This document shows, one piece after another, positions 1 through 9,086 of a stretch of 64,000 nucleotides of DNA. The notes below the pieces were generated by a model. The model worked only from the letters and a program-made list of their open reading frames with translations. It did not search any database and was not told the origin of the DNA. Each line of letters starts with the position of its first letter. The stretch's first letter is position 1. The stretch comes from Marichromatium gracile. Its GTDB lineage: Bacteria > Pseudomonadota > Gammaproteobacteria > Chromatiales > Chromatiaceae. Both the position numbers and the translations under genes were made by a program. The DNA lies in the NCBI RefSeq assembly GCF_004343155.1, contig NZ_SMDC01000002.1:62001-126000 (forward strand), given 5' to 3'.

Positions 1-1379
1 AGCTCGGCGTACTGGCGCTCGAGCGCCACCCCCGGGGCGGTGCCGATCCAGTGCTGGTCGAGATAGTCATAGGGGCGCTCGCCCCCGGCGCGGGCGCCGA
101 GCCGGTCGAAGAAGGCATCCATGAAGCGGCGCGGGTCGGTGTCGCCGTGCCAGCCGGGACCGCGCACCATGCCGGCGATCACCTCGGCGCCGGGGTCGGC
201 GGCGCGGATCGCGCGATGGGCGAGGATCAGGGTGTCGGCGAGGTCGGCGCCGTCGCCCTGCCAGTAGCGCTTGGCATAGGGTTCGTTCTCCACCGCCCAG
301 CGCCGGATCGGCGCGCGCAGGCCGGGCATGTCGGCGCGCCCGTCGCCGTCGTAGCGCTCCACCGCGGCGCGCACGAAGGCGCTGTAGGCGGCGGTGTCAT
401 CGGGCTTGCGCGGGATCGAGCGCGCCATGCGCTGGCCCGTCGGTTGCGGCGGCGAGGCGGTGAGGATGGGCACCAGATGGATGTTGTTGGCCTGGCTGTA
501 GCGCACCAGGGCGTCGAGCCGGCTCCAGTCGTAGCCGGCCCAGCCGCCGTCGGCGTCGCGCCCCTGCACCAGGTTCCAGCTGAAGGCGAAGGTCGCGCCC
601 TGTGACGCCCAGTGGGCGCCGAGCGCGCGCATGGTCTCGCCATAGCCCTGGTTCCAGGAGGTGTGCCGGAAGCGCAGCATGTTGGGGTCGAAGAAGCCGA
701 AGGGCGAGTCCAGCGAGGCCTGCATCCGGGCCCGGTCGAAGTGGTCCTCGGGCGCCGTCTCGGGCATCGGCAGCGAGACCGTCGGGCGTTGCGCCGCCGC
801 CCGCGCCGGTGCGCCGGCCAGGGCGGGGCGCACGCTCGGCGCGCCTGGCGGGCGTGCGCCTCCCGGGCCGCCGTCGACGACGATCAGCGCGTTCGGGGTC
901 AGGCGCACCCGGGTCCCCGGGGTCAGCGCGTCGCGTCCGATCTCGTGTTCGCGCAACACCAGGGCGCCGGTCGGGAGCGCTCGGGTCTCGCCGCCGGGCG
1001 TCTCGATCCGCGGCGGCGTGCCGGCCACCACGCGTCCGCGCAGCGGACCCCGTCCCGCGCCTCCCTGGGGGACCACCACCCGCTCGCCCGGGGTGAGCGC
1101 GGCGGGGTCGACGCGGCTGTGACGCAGCAGCCGCAGTCCGCCGAGCGTCCGTGTGAGGGCGCGCCCGTCGGCGCTGATCAGGTGCACCCGCTCGCCCTCG
1201 ACCCGCTCCACTCGTGCCATGACCGGGCGCTGAGCCTGACCTTGTGCCGGGCGCTCGGCCATGGGGGCGGCGGGTCGGCCCCAGGGTGGCGGTCGGGGGC
1301 CGCTCTCGGGGGCGCAGGCCGGCAGCAGTTGGCTCGTCAGCAACAGGGCCAGGGTCGCGAGGCGGCTGGATGGTGTCAT
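1..1379 (-). CDS. Lipoprotein with clan GH-A-like glycoside hydrolase domain (partial, C-terminus off window)
   Basis: The reading frame starts at ATG 1379, with GGGAG just upstream, and runs off the left edge after about 459 codons. The N-terminus is a lipoprotein signal peptide: a hydrophobic stretch followed by the lipobox LPAC, with Cys22 as the lipidated residue. A Pro/Arg-rich region of about 150 residues follows, then a TIM-barrel-like catalytic part. That part contains WAVENEPYAKRYW near residues 361-373; the Asn365-Glu366-Pro367 triplet matches the acid/base NEP motif of clan GH-A glycosidases. The protein is probably anchored in the outer membrane or periplasm and may hydrolyse a polysaccharide. 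It is divergent from the flippase operon, so it may process or turn over that product. The second catalytic Glu would lie outside the window. Exact family and substrate are unknown. Confidence 0.7.
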   Translation of the reverse strand, partial: MTPSSRLATLALLLTSQLLPACAPESGPRPPPWGRPAAPMAERPAQGQAQRPVMARVERVEGERVHLISADGRALTRTLGGLRLLRHSRVDPAALTPGERVVVPQGGAGRGPLRGRVVAGTPPRIETPGGETRALPTGALVLREHEIGRDALTPGTRVRLTPNALIVVDGGPGGARPPGAPSVRPALAGAPARAAAQRPTVSLPMPETAPEDHFDRARMQASLDSPFGFFDPNMLRFRHTSWNQGYGETMRALGAHWASQGATFAFSWNLVQGRDADGGWAGYDWSRLDALVRYSQANNIHLVPILTASPPQPTGQRMARSIPRKPDDTAAYSAFVRAAVERYDGDGRADMPGLRAPIRRWAVENEPYAKRYWQGDGADLADTLILAHRAIRAADPGAEVIAGMVRGPGWHGDTDPRRFMDAFFDRLGARAGGERPYDYLDQHWIGTAPGVALERQYAE

Positions 1380-1651
1380 CGGCGCTCCCGAGAGCGGGGT
1401 GGCATCGGTCTATTGTCGGTCGGCTGCGGGTGTCAGGTCCAGTGGCGATGGTTGCGCGGCGTGTGCGCGAGCTGCGCTGGAACAAGGTCGGTCCGGGGCG
1501 CTGCTGTTATCCTTCTATCTATCGCAAGGTCGCGATCCGTCGGTATCCCGCCGGCGCGGGCCGGTCAGGATGCGGCCGACTTGGCGTGAGGGCTTGAACG
1601 GTCGGGAGAACACGCAGTGGTCGGGATTGATCCATCCAGGGTGGTCGTGCG
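1380..1651. promoter_or_regulatory. Divergent intergenic region
   Basis: These 272 bases separate the leftward lipoprotein gene from the rightward flippase operon and must hold promoters for both. I could not pick out convincing -35/-10 pairs on either strand. A less GC-rich patch around 1500-1560 is the most likely promoter zone. Confidence 0.4.
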
Positions 1652-3190
1652 GTGACCGGCTCGCACCAGGGCGACGGCGCGTTGGGCGTGGCCGCGCGCG
1701 GCTCCTTGATCACCCTCGCCGGCACCTTCGCCGGCAAGGGGCTGGGCTTCGCCCTCAGGGTGCTGGTCACCCGACTGTTCGGCGAGGCGGCCTTCGGCGC
1801 GCTGGCGCTCTGTCTGCTCGTCGGCGAGTTCGCCCGCACCCTGGCGGTGGCCGGGCTGGCGCGCGGCGGCATGCGCTTTCTCGCGCTGGCGCTCGGCGAG
1901 GGTCGCCCCGAGACCATCCCGGCGCTGTTGCGTACCGTGTTCTCGATCCCGCTGGCGCTCTCGCTGCTCTGGGCCCTGGCCCTCTTCCACGGCGCCGATG
2001 CCCTCGCCATCGGCTGGTTCGGCGATCCCACGCTCGCCCCGCACCTGCAACGTATCGCCTTCGCCATCCCGGCGCTGGCGCTGCTGCGCGTCGGGGTCGA
2101 GACCAGCCGCGGCTTCCACACCACCCGTTACGCGACCCTGGTCGAGCAGCTCGCGCTGCCGGCGCTGCTGTTGTGCGCCGCGCTCGGCGGCTATCTGCTC
2201 GGCGGCAGCCTCGGGGCGGTGATCTGGGGGATGGTGCTGGCCTATGGCGTGGCGCTGGCGCTGATCCTGCTGGCGCTGCGCCGTCAGCTCGGCGCCGCGC
2301 TGCGCGCGCCGCGCACGCCGTCCGCCGCCGTCGCGCCCGCGCCGGGCGCCGGGGTGGTGCTGCGCTACTCGCTGCCGCTGTTTTTGAGCGGCTTCGCCGC
2401 GATGCTGATGGGCTCGCTCGACCTGCTGCTGCTCGGTCACTGGGTGTCGGTCGCCGAGGTCGGGGTCTATGCCGCCGCGCTCGCCCTCGCCGGGCTGTTG
2501 TCCTCGACGCTGATGAGTTCGGTCAACAGCATCCTCGCGCCGCTGATCGCCAGTGCCCACGGTGGCGCCGATCCGGCGCGCGTCGCCCATCTCTATCGTG
2601 CCACCACGCGCTGGCTGACGCTGCTGGCGTTGCCGTTGGCGGGCGCGGCGGTGCTCGCGCGCGAGCCGTTGATGGCGTTGTTCGGCCCCGGCTTCGTCGC
2701 CACCGGTGCCGGGGTGCTGGCGGTGCTGGTGATCGGTCACGCGCTCAACTGCGCCAGCGGTGGGGTCGGTCAGGTGCTGGCGATGACCGGTCACCAGGGG
2801 CTGGAGCTGCTCGCCAACCTGATCGCGATCGCGCTCAACCTGGCGCTCAACCTGGCGCTGATCCCGCTGCTCGGGCCGCTCGGCGCGGCGCTGGCGACCG
2901 CCATCGCGTTGGTCGCGCTCAACGGGCTGCGGTTGTTGATGGTCCGGGCGCGGCTGGGGATGCAGCCCTTCGCCCGGCGTCCGCTGCTGGTGGCGGCGGC
3001 TGGTGTGGTGGTGGTGCTGGGGTGCGAGCTGAGCGGGCTGCGCGCGCTGGCGCCGCTGTGGTGCGGGCTGGGCGTCGGGCTGGCGCTGGCGGCGCTGGGC
3101 TGGCGCCTCGGTCTCGCGGCCGAGGACCTGAGACTGTTGCGGGGGCTGGGCGGACGGCTCGCTCGCGGCGGGCGACTGAGCCGGGCCTGA
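1652..3190 (+). CDS. Polysaccharide/oligosaccharide flippase (Wzx-like, MOP superfamily)
   Basis: This 512-residue, strongly hydrophobic protein has roughly 12-14 predicted membrane segments. An N-terminal Gly-rich first helix (around residues 10-40) is typical of Wzx/MATE-type polysaccharide transporters. Such proteins flip lipid-linked saccharides across the inner membrane. The chosen start is GTG 1652, preceded by an AGGGTGG-like ribosome-binding site; no better ATG lies nearby. It is the first gene of a seven-gene rightward operon, and the next gene starts 25 bases downstream. Its presence argues that the operon builds a membrane-anchored glycoconjugate on the cytoplasmic face. The substrate is unknown. 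Confidence 0.82.
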   Translation: MTGSHQGDGALGVAARGSLITLAGTFAGKGLGFALRVLVTRLFGEAAFGALALCLLVGEFARTLAVAGLARGGMRFLALALGEGRPETIPALLRTVFSIPLALSLLWALALFHGADALAIGWFGDPTLAPHLQRIAFAIPALALLRVGVETSRGFHTTRYATLVEQLALPALLLCAALGGYLLGGSLGAVIWGMVLAYGVALALILLALRRQLGAALRAPRTPSAAVAPAPGAGVVLRYSLPLFLSGFAAMLMGSLDLLLLGHWVSVAEVGVYAAALALAGLLSSTLMSSVNSILAPLIASAHGGADPARVAHLYRATTRWLTLLALPLAGAAVLAREPLMALFGPGFVATGAGVLAVLVIGHALNCASGGVGQVLAMTGHQGLELLANLIAIALNLALNLALIPLLGPLGAALATAIALVALNGLRLLMVRARLGMQPFARRPLLVAAAGVVVVLGCELSGLRALAPLWCGLGVGLALAALGWRLGLAAEDLRLLRGLGGRLARGGRLSRA

Positions 3191-3215
3191 GCGCCCGGGG
3201 CATGGGGGAGACGAG

Positions 3216-4865
3216 ATGACGCAGAGCAACAACCGGGTGATGGTCTTCGGCATGGACGGGGCCACCTTCGACATCATGCAGCCGCTGCTCGATGCCGGCC
3301 GGCTGCCCAATCTGGCGCGGCTGATCGCGCGCGGGGCGAGCGGCACGCTCGACTCCAGCGTGCCCGAGTTGAGCCCGCCGGCCTGGACCTCGTTCATGAC
3401 CGGGGTCACCCCCGGGGCGCACGGGGTCAACGACTTCTTCGGACCGGTCGAGGCCGGCTCCTACGAGACCCGCTTCTTCAACGCCTCCTACCGTCGCCGA
3501 CCGCCGCTGTGGAGCCTGCTGAGCGCGCGCGGGCGTCGGAGCTGCGTGCTCAACGTGCCCTTCACCTTCCCGCCCGACCCGATCAACGGGGTGATGGTCT
3601 CGGGGATGGACACGCCGAGCCTGGAGAGCGCCTTCGTCCATCCGTCGGAGTTTCGCGAGGAGCTCGACCGGGTCACCGGCGGCTACCGTCTCGAACGCGT
3701 CGAGCGGCGGCTCTCGCGCCGTGCCGTCGGGCGTTATGCGCGCAGCATCGAGGAGATCACCGAGAACCGCTTCCGCGCCGCCGCGCATCTGCTCGGTCGC
3801 GAGTCCTGGGACCTGTTCGTGGTGGTGTTCGAGTCGACCGACCGTGCCCAGCACAACTTCTGGAAGTTCCGTGATCCGGCCCACCCCGAGTACAACGCCC
3901 GCGACCATGCCCGTTACGGCGAGTTGGTCGAGCGCGCCTACGAGGATCTCGACCGCCGTCTCGGCGAGCTGCTGGCGCTGGTGCCCGAGGACGTGACCCT
4001 GTGCGTGATGTCCGATCACGGCTTCGGGCCGCTCTACAAGGGGGTCAGGCTCGAGCACTGGCTGGCGCGCGAGGGCTATCTGCGTCGCGCCGCCGCGCCC
4101 CGGGCGCCGCGCCCGCCGGCGCTGCGCGAGCGGCTCGGCGCGCTGCTCCCGGGGCCGGCGCGGCGCCTGGCGCGCGCGCTGCTCGGGCGGCGCGGCGGGG
4201 ACGCGCTGCCGCCGGGGCTGGATGCCTTCGCGATGGCCGGGACCCAGGTCTTCCCGGTCGGCGGTTACGGCAACCTGGTGATCAACCTGCAGGGACGTCA
4301 GCCGCAGGGGGTGGTGCCCGAGTCCGAGTACGAGCCGCTGCGCGCGCGGCTGATCGCCGCGCTCGAGGGGCTGCGCGACCCCGACACCGGGGCGCGCCTG
4401 ATCGAGCGGGTGTGGCGGCGCGAGGAGGTCTATCCGCACTGTCTGGCGCAGACCCCGGACATCATCATCCGCTGGAGTCCCGGCTATTACTGCGTCGGCG
4501 AGCAGGAGCTCGGCTTTCTCGGCATCCGTCCCGCGCCCGACGCGCTGACCACCGCGCACCGCTGGTCGGGCAACCACCTGCCCAACGGCGTGCTGATGCT
4601 CGCCGGTCCCGACATCGTCCCCGGCGCCGGATTCGACGAGGCGGCCATCATCGACGTCGCCCCGACGCTGATGGCGCTGCTCGGCGAGCCGGTGCCGAGC
4701 CACATGGACGGGCGGGTGCTGACCGAGGCGCTGAGCGCGGATTTCCTCGCCCGTCACCCGCCGCGCACCGCCGACTACGACCTCGACATCGGCGAGACGC
4801 GGCCCTTCAGCGAGGCCGAGAGCGCCTGTATCAACGAACGGCTCAAGGATCTGGGGTATCTGTGA
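3216..4865 (+). CDS. Alkaline phosphatase superfamily protein (type I phosphodiesterase/nucleotide pyrophosphatase family)
   Basis: The 549-residue product carries the hallmarks of the phosphodiesterase/pyrophosphatase branch of the alkaline phosphatase superfamily. These are the N-terminal metal ligand in FGMDGATFD, the nucleophile region PAWTSFMTG, the metal-binding SDHGFG, and a late TTAHRWSGNH segment with the final His ligands. It has no signal peptide, so a cytoplasmic role is likely. Possible roles are hydrolysis of a phosphodiester or activated intermediate, or transfer of a phospho-group. AGGGGCATGGGGGAGACG provides a GGGAG ribosome-binding site. The stop overlaps the next start by one base (TGATG), indicating translational coupling. 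The substrate cannot be deduced. Confidence 0.8.
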   Translation: MTQSNNRVMVFGMDGATFDIMQPLLDAGRLPNLARLIARGASGTLDSSVPELSPPAWTSFMTGVTPGAHGVNDFFGPVEAGSYETRFFNASYRRRPPLWSLLSARGRRSCVLNVPFTFPPDPINGVMVSGMDTPSLESAFVHPSEFREELDRVTGGYRLERVERRLSRRAVGRYARSIEEITENRFRAAAHLLGRESWDLFVVVFESTDRAQHNFWKFRDPAHPEYNARDHARYGELVERAYEDLDRRLGELLALVPEDVTLCVMSDHGFGPLYKGVRLEHWLAREGYLRRAAAPRAPRPPALRERLGALLPGPARRLARALLGRRGGDALPPGLDAFAMAGTQVFPVGGYGNLVINLQGRQPQGVVPESEYEPLRARLIAALEGLRDPDTGARLIERVWRREEVYPHCLAQTPDIIIRWSPGYYCVGEQELGFLGIRPAPDALTTAHRWSGNHLPNGVLMLAGPDIVPGAGFDEAAIIDVAPTLMALLGEPVPSHMDGRVLTEALSADFLARHPPRTADYDLDIGETRPFSEAESACINERLKDLGYL

Positions 4866-5860
4866 TGGCGCGGATGCTGATCCGGGACCTGCTGCTGTGG
4901 CTGCACTGGTATCCGCTGCGCTGGCTGGCGCAGCGGTTGCCGCCGTCCTGGCTGCACGCGCTGGGGCGCGGGCTGGGCGCGGTGGTGGCGCTGCTGGCGC
5001 GCGGCAAGGCCGCCGAGTTCGCCGCGGCGATGGCCGCCGCCCCGGCGCTGGCGGCGCTGCCGCGGCGCCGGCGCTGGGTGCGCCGGGCCTTCCAGAACCG
5101 TCTCTGCAACGAGCTGGAGGTGCTGGTCTTCCCGCGCCTCGGGCCGGCGCGGATGGCCGGTTTCGTGCGCTGCGACGACTGGTCCGAACTCGATGCCGCG
5201 CTGGCGCGCGGTCAGGGCGCGATGCTGCTGCTCGCGCACTTCGGTGCCAACCAGATGGCGATGCCCGCGCTCGGTCACGCCGGCTACCGGATGTGCCAGA
5301 TGGGGGCCTCGCCGCTGGTGTGGCGCGAGCGCATCAGCCATCGTCGCTTCTCGCCCCTGGAGGCGCGCACCCTCGAGCTGCGCTGGCGGCACGAGTGCGC
5401 GCTGCCGGTGCGTCATATCGACGCCTTCGGCTCGTTGCGCCCGGCCTTCGCCTGTCTGCGCGCCAATCAGGTGCTCGGCATCGCCATCGACGGCGCCGCC
5501 GGCAGCGACTGGGCCGAGGTCGATTTCCTCGGCGCGCGCGCGCGCTTCTCCACCGGCGCGCTGCGCATCGCCGCGCGCACCGGTTGCGCGGTGCTGCCGA
5601 CCTTTCTGGTGCGCGAGCCCTCCGGGGTCAGCCGGCTGGAGATCGGCGCGCCGCTCGAGTGGGGCGCCGACCCCGCCGACCCGGCGGCGCTGGGCGCGGC
5701 GATCCAGGACTATGCCCGGCTGCTCGAGCGGCGGGTGATCGCGCAGCCCTGTCATTACCTGCCGTTCCTCGCGCTGCGTCGCATGACCGCGCTCAAGGAG
5801 GGCGAGCCGCCGCTGCTGCTCGAGACGCCCTCGGCCCCACCCGGAGGTCTGCCCGCATGA
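4865..5860 (+). CDS. LpxL/HtrB-like lysophospholipid acyltransferase, HX4Q variant
   Basis: The 331-residue protein belongs to the LpxL/HtrB-type lipid acyltransferase group. It has an N-terminal hydrophobic anchor with a WYPLRWLA segment and the catalytic-region motif LLAHFGANQ. Canonical members use a His-X4-Asp/Glu dyad. Here His125 is followed at the fifth position by Gln130, an unusual substitution shared with the second acyltransferase at 11535-12479. It should act at the inner membrane on a lipid or glycolipid acceptor. The start ATG overlaps the preceding stop by one base, and its stop overlaps the next start by four (ATGA), so it lies firmly inside the operon. Which acyl donor and acceptor it uses is unknown. 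Confidence 0.8.
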   Translation: MARMLIRDLLLWLHWYPLRWLAQRLPPSWLHALGRGLGAVVALLARGKAAEFAAAMAAAPALAALPRRRRWVRRAFQNRLCNELEVLVFPRLGPARMAGFVRCDDWSELDAALARGQGAMLLLAHFGANQMAMPALGHAGYRMCQMGASPLVWRERISHRRFSPLEARTLELRWRHECALPVRHIDAFGSLRPAFACLRANQVLGIAIDGAAGSDWAEVDFLGARARFSTGALRIAARTGCAVLPTFLVREPSGVSRLEIGAPLEWGADPADPAALGAAIQDYARLLERRVIAQPCHYLPFLALRRMTALKEGEPPLLLETPSAPPGGLPA

Positions 5861-7449
5861 AGCTCACCCTGATCACCCCGACCCCGCCCGACATCAGCGC
5901 CTTCGACGTGCGCGCGCTCTCGGCCCATGTCCGCGCCTGCGGTCACCAGTGCCGGTTGATCTTCCTGCCCGGCAGCATCGGCCGGCTGCGCGCCGATCGC
6001 GAGGTGATCTATCACTATCCGCCCGAGGTGCTCGACGATCTCGCGACGCTGAGCGCCGACGCCGACCTGATCGGGCTGTCGTTCATGACCCAGTACTTCG
6101 ACCGCGCGCTGCAGGTCACCGAGCACCTGCGCCGGGTCCACGACGCCCCGCTGGTGTGGGGCGGGGTGCACCCCTCGAGTCGCCCCGACGAGGCGCTCGA
6201 GCACGCCGACATGGTGGTGATCGGCGAGGGCGAGCACACCCTGGTCGAGCTGCTCGAGTGTCTGGCGCGCGGCGCCGATCACCGCCGGGTGCGCGGGCTC
6301 TGGGTGCGCGAGGGCGAGCAGCGTCACCGCAACCCGCAGCGCCCGCTGATCGACGATCTCGACAGTCTGCCGCCGTTCGACTTCTCCAACGACGATCACT
6401 ATGTGCTCGATCCGCGCGCCGGGCGCCTCCGGCCGCTCACCGACGCGCTGCTGCGCGAGATCCTGCCGCTGTTGCCGGGACCGGGCGGTACCCTCAGACG
6501 CGCCTTTCGCACCATGACCGACCGCGGCTGTCCGCACCGCTGTACCTATTGCAGCGTCTCGGCGATCAAGGCGCGCTGCGCCGAGGACGGGGTGCCCTAT
6601 CTGCGCTTTCGCGGTGTCGAGCGGGTGATCGCGGAGCTGGTGGCGGTGCGCGAGCGCTTCCCCTTCGTCGAGGCCTTCCAGTTCTTCGACGACACCTTCT
6701 TCGCCCGTCCCCGCGCCCAGATCGAGGACTTCGCCGCGCGCTATCGCGAGCGCGTCGGTCTGCCCTTCTACGTCCAGGCCAGCCCCTCGACGCTCAACGA
6801 GCGCAAGCTGCTGGCGCTGCTCGATGCAGGGCTGGTCTATGTCGAGTTCGGCATCCAGAGCGGCAGCGAGCGGATCAAGCGTCTCTACGACCGCACCGAG
6901 TCCAACGAGCGGGTGGTGGCCGCCGCCGAGCTGCTGCACCGTCACCGCGACCGCCTGCTGCCGCCGGACTATCACGTCATCACCGACAACCCCTGGGAGA
7001 CCGAGGCCGACGCCATGGACACGGTGCGGCTGCTCTACCGGCTGCCCAAGCCGTTCGGGCTGGCGGTCTCGAACCTGGTGTTCTACCCCCACACCCCGCT
7101 CTACGACCGCGCCGTCGCCGAGGGGCTGCTCACCGACACCGGCCCGGCACTCTATCGCAAGCCGTTCTTCGCCCCCCGTCGCACCTACCCCAACTTCCTG
7201 CTGCACCTGTTCACCTTCCAGCACGTGCCGCGCTGGGTCTATCGGGTGCTGATCAGCGAGCGCGCGGTGCGGCTGTTCTCGCGCCCGGCGCTGCTCGCGC
7301 CGCTGGGCCTGGTCACCCGGGTCGGCGAGGGGCTACGGCTGCTCGCCAAAGGGGGCGGGGCGCTGGCGCGCGGCGACTGGTGGCGCATCGCGCGCTATCT
7401 GCAGCGGTTGCGCCCGGTCGACCCCGGGGTGACCGGACGCCGGCACTGA
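5857..7449 (+). CDS. B12-binding-domain radical SAM protein, copy 1
   Basis: This 530-residue protein has the layout of cobalamin-dependent radical SAM enzymes. An N-terminal Rossmann-like B12-binding domain (about residues 1-150, with VWGGVHPSSRPDEAL and VIGEGEHTL) is followed by the radical SAM core. The 4Fe-4S cluster ligands are Cys225, Cys229 and Cys232 in CPHRCTYC. It lacks the DXHXXG B12 ligand motif, as do many class B members (BchE/HpnP-type). Known relatives methylate or rearrange unactivated carbons in lipids, tetrapyrroles and natural products. It is the first of three adjacent paralogues and starts inside the acyltransferase stop (ATGA). The reaction and substrate are not known. 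Confidence 0.85.
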   Translation: MKLTLITPTPPDISAFDVRALSAHVRACGHQCRLIFLPGSIGRLRADREVIYHYPPEVLDDLATLSADADLIGLSFMTQYFDRALQVTEHLRRVHDAPLVWGGVHPSSRPDEALEHADMVVIGEGEHTLVELLECLARGADHRRVRGLWVREGEQRHRNPQRPLIDDLDSLPPFDFSNDDHYVLDPRAGRLRPLTDALLREILPLLPGPGGTLRRAFRTMTDRGCPHRCTYCSVSAIKARCAEDGVPYLRFRGVERVIAELVAVRERFPFVEAFQFFDDTFFARPRAQIEDFAARYRERVGLPFYVQASPSTLNERKLLALLDAGLVYVEFGIQSGSERIKRLYDRTESNERVVAAAELLHRHRDRLLPPDYHVITDNPWETEADAMDTVRLLYRLPKPFGLAVSNLVFYPHTPLYDRAVAEGLLTDTGPALYRKPFFAPRRTYPNFLLHLFTFQHVPRWVYRVLISERAVRLFSRPALLAPLGLVTRVGEGLRLLAKGGGALARGDWWRIARYLQRLRPVDPGVTGRRH

Positions 7450-7583
7450 GGCGCGCGCCGGCGGAGCCGGCCGTGCGCCAGGGCCGGACGGCGTCGCGGC
7501 CATCGTCGTGACGCATCCCCGGTCGCGCCGCGCCAGGAGGGCGGGGCGTGACCACGACCCGGCAACCGAGGAGGAGCCCGCGG

Positions 7584-9086
7584 ATGCGCATCGCGTTGAT
7601 CTCGCCCTTCCCTGACATCACCGTGTTCGGTCTGCGCACCATGTCGGCCTATCTGCGCGAGCGCGGCCACTGGACGCGGATGATCTTTCTGCCCGACCCG
7701 GCCTGCGACGAGGACTACGGCGAGGAGCGCTATCGCCCCGAGACCCTGCGTCAGCTGGTGGCACTGTGTCGCGACGTCGATCTGGTCGGCATCACCCTGA
7801 TGACCAACTACTTCGCCGCCGCGCGCCAGATCACCCACGCGATCCATGCCGCGACCTCGGTGCCGGTGGTCTGGGGCGGGGTGCACGCCACCATCTGTCC
7901 CGACGAGTGCATCGTCCACGCCGACATCGTCTGTGTCGGCGACGGCGAGGAGGCGCTGCTCGATCTCGCCGACGCGCTCGGTCGCGGCGCGGCCATCGAC
8001 GCCCTCGCCAACCTCTGGGTGCGGGCGGGGGACGGGGCGATCAGTCGCAACCCGCCGCGCCCGCTGCTGCGCGATCTCGATCGCTACCCGGCGCCCGACT
8101 ACAGCCTCGCCGACCACCACTTCATGGTCGCCGACGGCACCATCACCCCCTTCACCCGCGAACTCACCGAGCGCCACCTGCGTACCGGCACCGTCTCCAA
8201 CCTGCTCGGCAAGATGGGCTACCAGACCATGACCGGGCGCGGCTGTCCGCACAAGTGCTCCTACTGCGCCAACGACGCGCTCAAGAACCTCTACGACAAG
8301 CGCGGCTATCTGCGCTGGCGCAGCGTCGAGCACGTCATCGACGAGCTCGAGCAGGTCAAGCGCCGCTTCCCGGACATCGGCTTCGTGTGGATCTCGGACG
8401 ATGCCTTCTTCTCGCGCCCGAGCGCCTCGCTGGCGGCCTTCTGCGCCGCCTACAAGGAACGCATCGGGCTGCCCTTCTCCTGTCTGGCCAGCCCGCTGAC
8501 GGTGACCGAGGAGAAGATGGCGCTGCTGGTCGACGCCGGTCTGGTCTACGTGCAGATGGGCATCGAGAGCGGCAGCGCGCGGATGCAGGCGCTCTACAAC
8601 CGCGCCCGCATGGACAACCGCCGGGTGCTGCGCGCGGCGCGGATCATCAACCGCTATCGCGCGCGGATGTTCCCGCCGAGCTACGACTTCCTACTCGACG
8701 TGCCCTACGAGCGCACCGAGGACACCCTCGAGAGCCTGCGTCTGATCGCCCGCCTGCCCAAGCCCTACCGTCTCCAGCCCTTCTCGCTGGTGCTCTATCC
8801 GGGCACCGAGCTGCATCGCATGGGGGTGCGCGACGGTCATGTGCGCGATGCCCATCGCGACGTCTATGCCAAGAGCTACAACATGCGCGCCGGCAGCTAT
8901 CCCAACCTGCTGTTCGCGCTCGCCCAGGGCGGGCGCATGCCGGGGCCGCTGCTGCGACTGCTCGCCAGCCGGCCGCTCGGGCGGGTGCTCGGCGCCGCGC
9001 CGCTGCGCCCGGGCTTCGCCTGGCTCTATCGCGCGCTGCGCGCGCTCAAGGCGCGGCTGCGCCCTGTCGGGGGGCGCGCGGCATGA
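7584..9086 (+). CDS. B12-binding-domain radical SAM protein, copy 2
   Basis: The 500-residue product is a close architectural paralogue of copy 1. It shares the N-terminal opening (LISPFPDITVFGLRTMSAYL against LITPTPPDISAFDVRALSAH), the VWGGVHATICPDE loop and the GDGEE segment. The cluster motif CPHKCSYC has Cys221, Cys225 and Cys228. I chose ATG 7584 because GAGGAG sits just upstream and the paralogue begins at the same point; GTG 7548 is a possible longer start. A 134-base gap separates it from copy 1, the only sizeable gap in the operon. The pair probably arose by tandem duplication and may act on successive intermediates. The substrate is unknown. Confidence 0.85.
   Translation: MRIALISPFPDITVFGLRTMSAYLRERGHWTRMIFLPDPACDEDYGEERYRPETLRQLVALCRDVDLVGITLMTNYFAAARQITHAIHAATSVPVVWGGVHATICPDECIVHADIVCVGDGEEALLDLADALGRGAAIDALANLWVRAGDGAISRNPPRPLLRDLDRYPAPDYSLADHHFMVADGTITPFTRELTERHLRTGTVSNLLGKMGYQTMTGRGCPHKCSYCANDALKNLYDKRGYLRWRSVEHVIDELEQVKRRFPDIGFVWISDDAFFSRPSASLAAFCAAYKERIGLPFSCLASPLTVTEEKMALLVDAGLVYVQMGIESGSARMQALYNRARMDNRRVLRAARIINRYRARMFPPSYDFLLDVPYERTEDTLESLRLIARLPKPYRLQPFSLVLYPGTELHRMGVRDGHVRDAHRDVYAKSYNMRAGSYPNLLFALAQGGRMPGPLLRLLASRPLGRVLGAAPLRPGFAWLYRALRALKARLRPVGGRAA

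Noticed and set aside
5857-9086. Copies 1 and 2 of the radical SAM genes as one gene split by a frameshift
   Set aside because: Each has its own complete B12-like and radical SAM domains, its own start with a ribosome-binding site or overlap, and a separate CX3CX2C motif; they are full-length paralogues.
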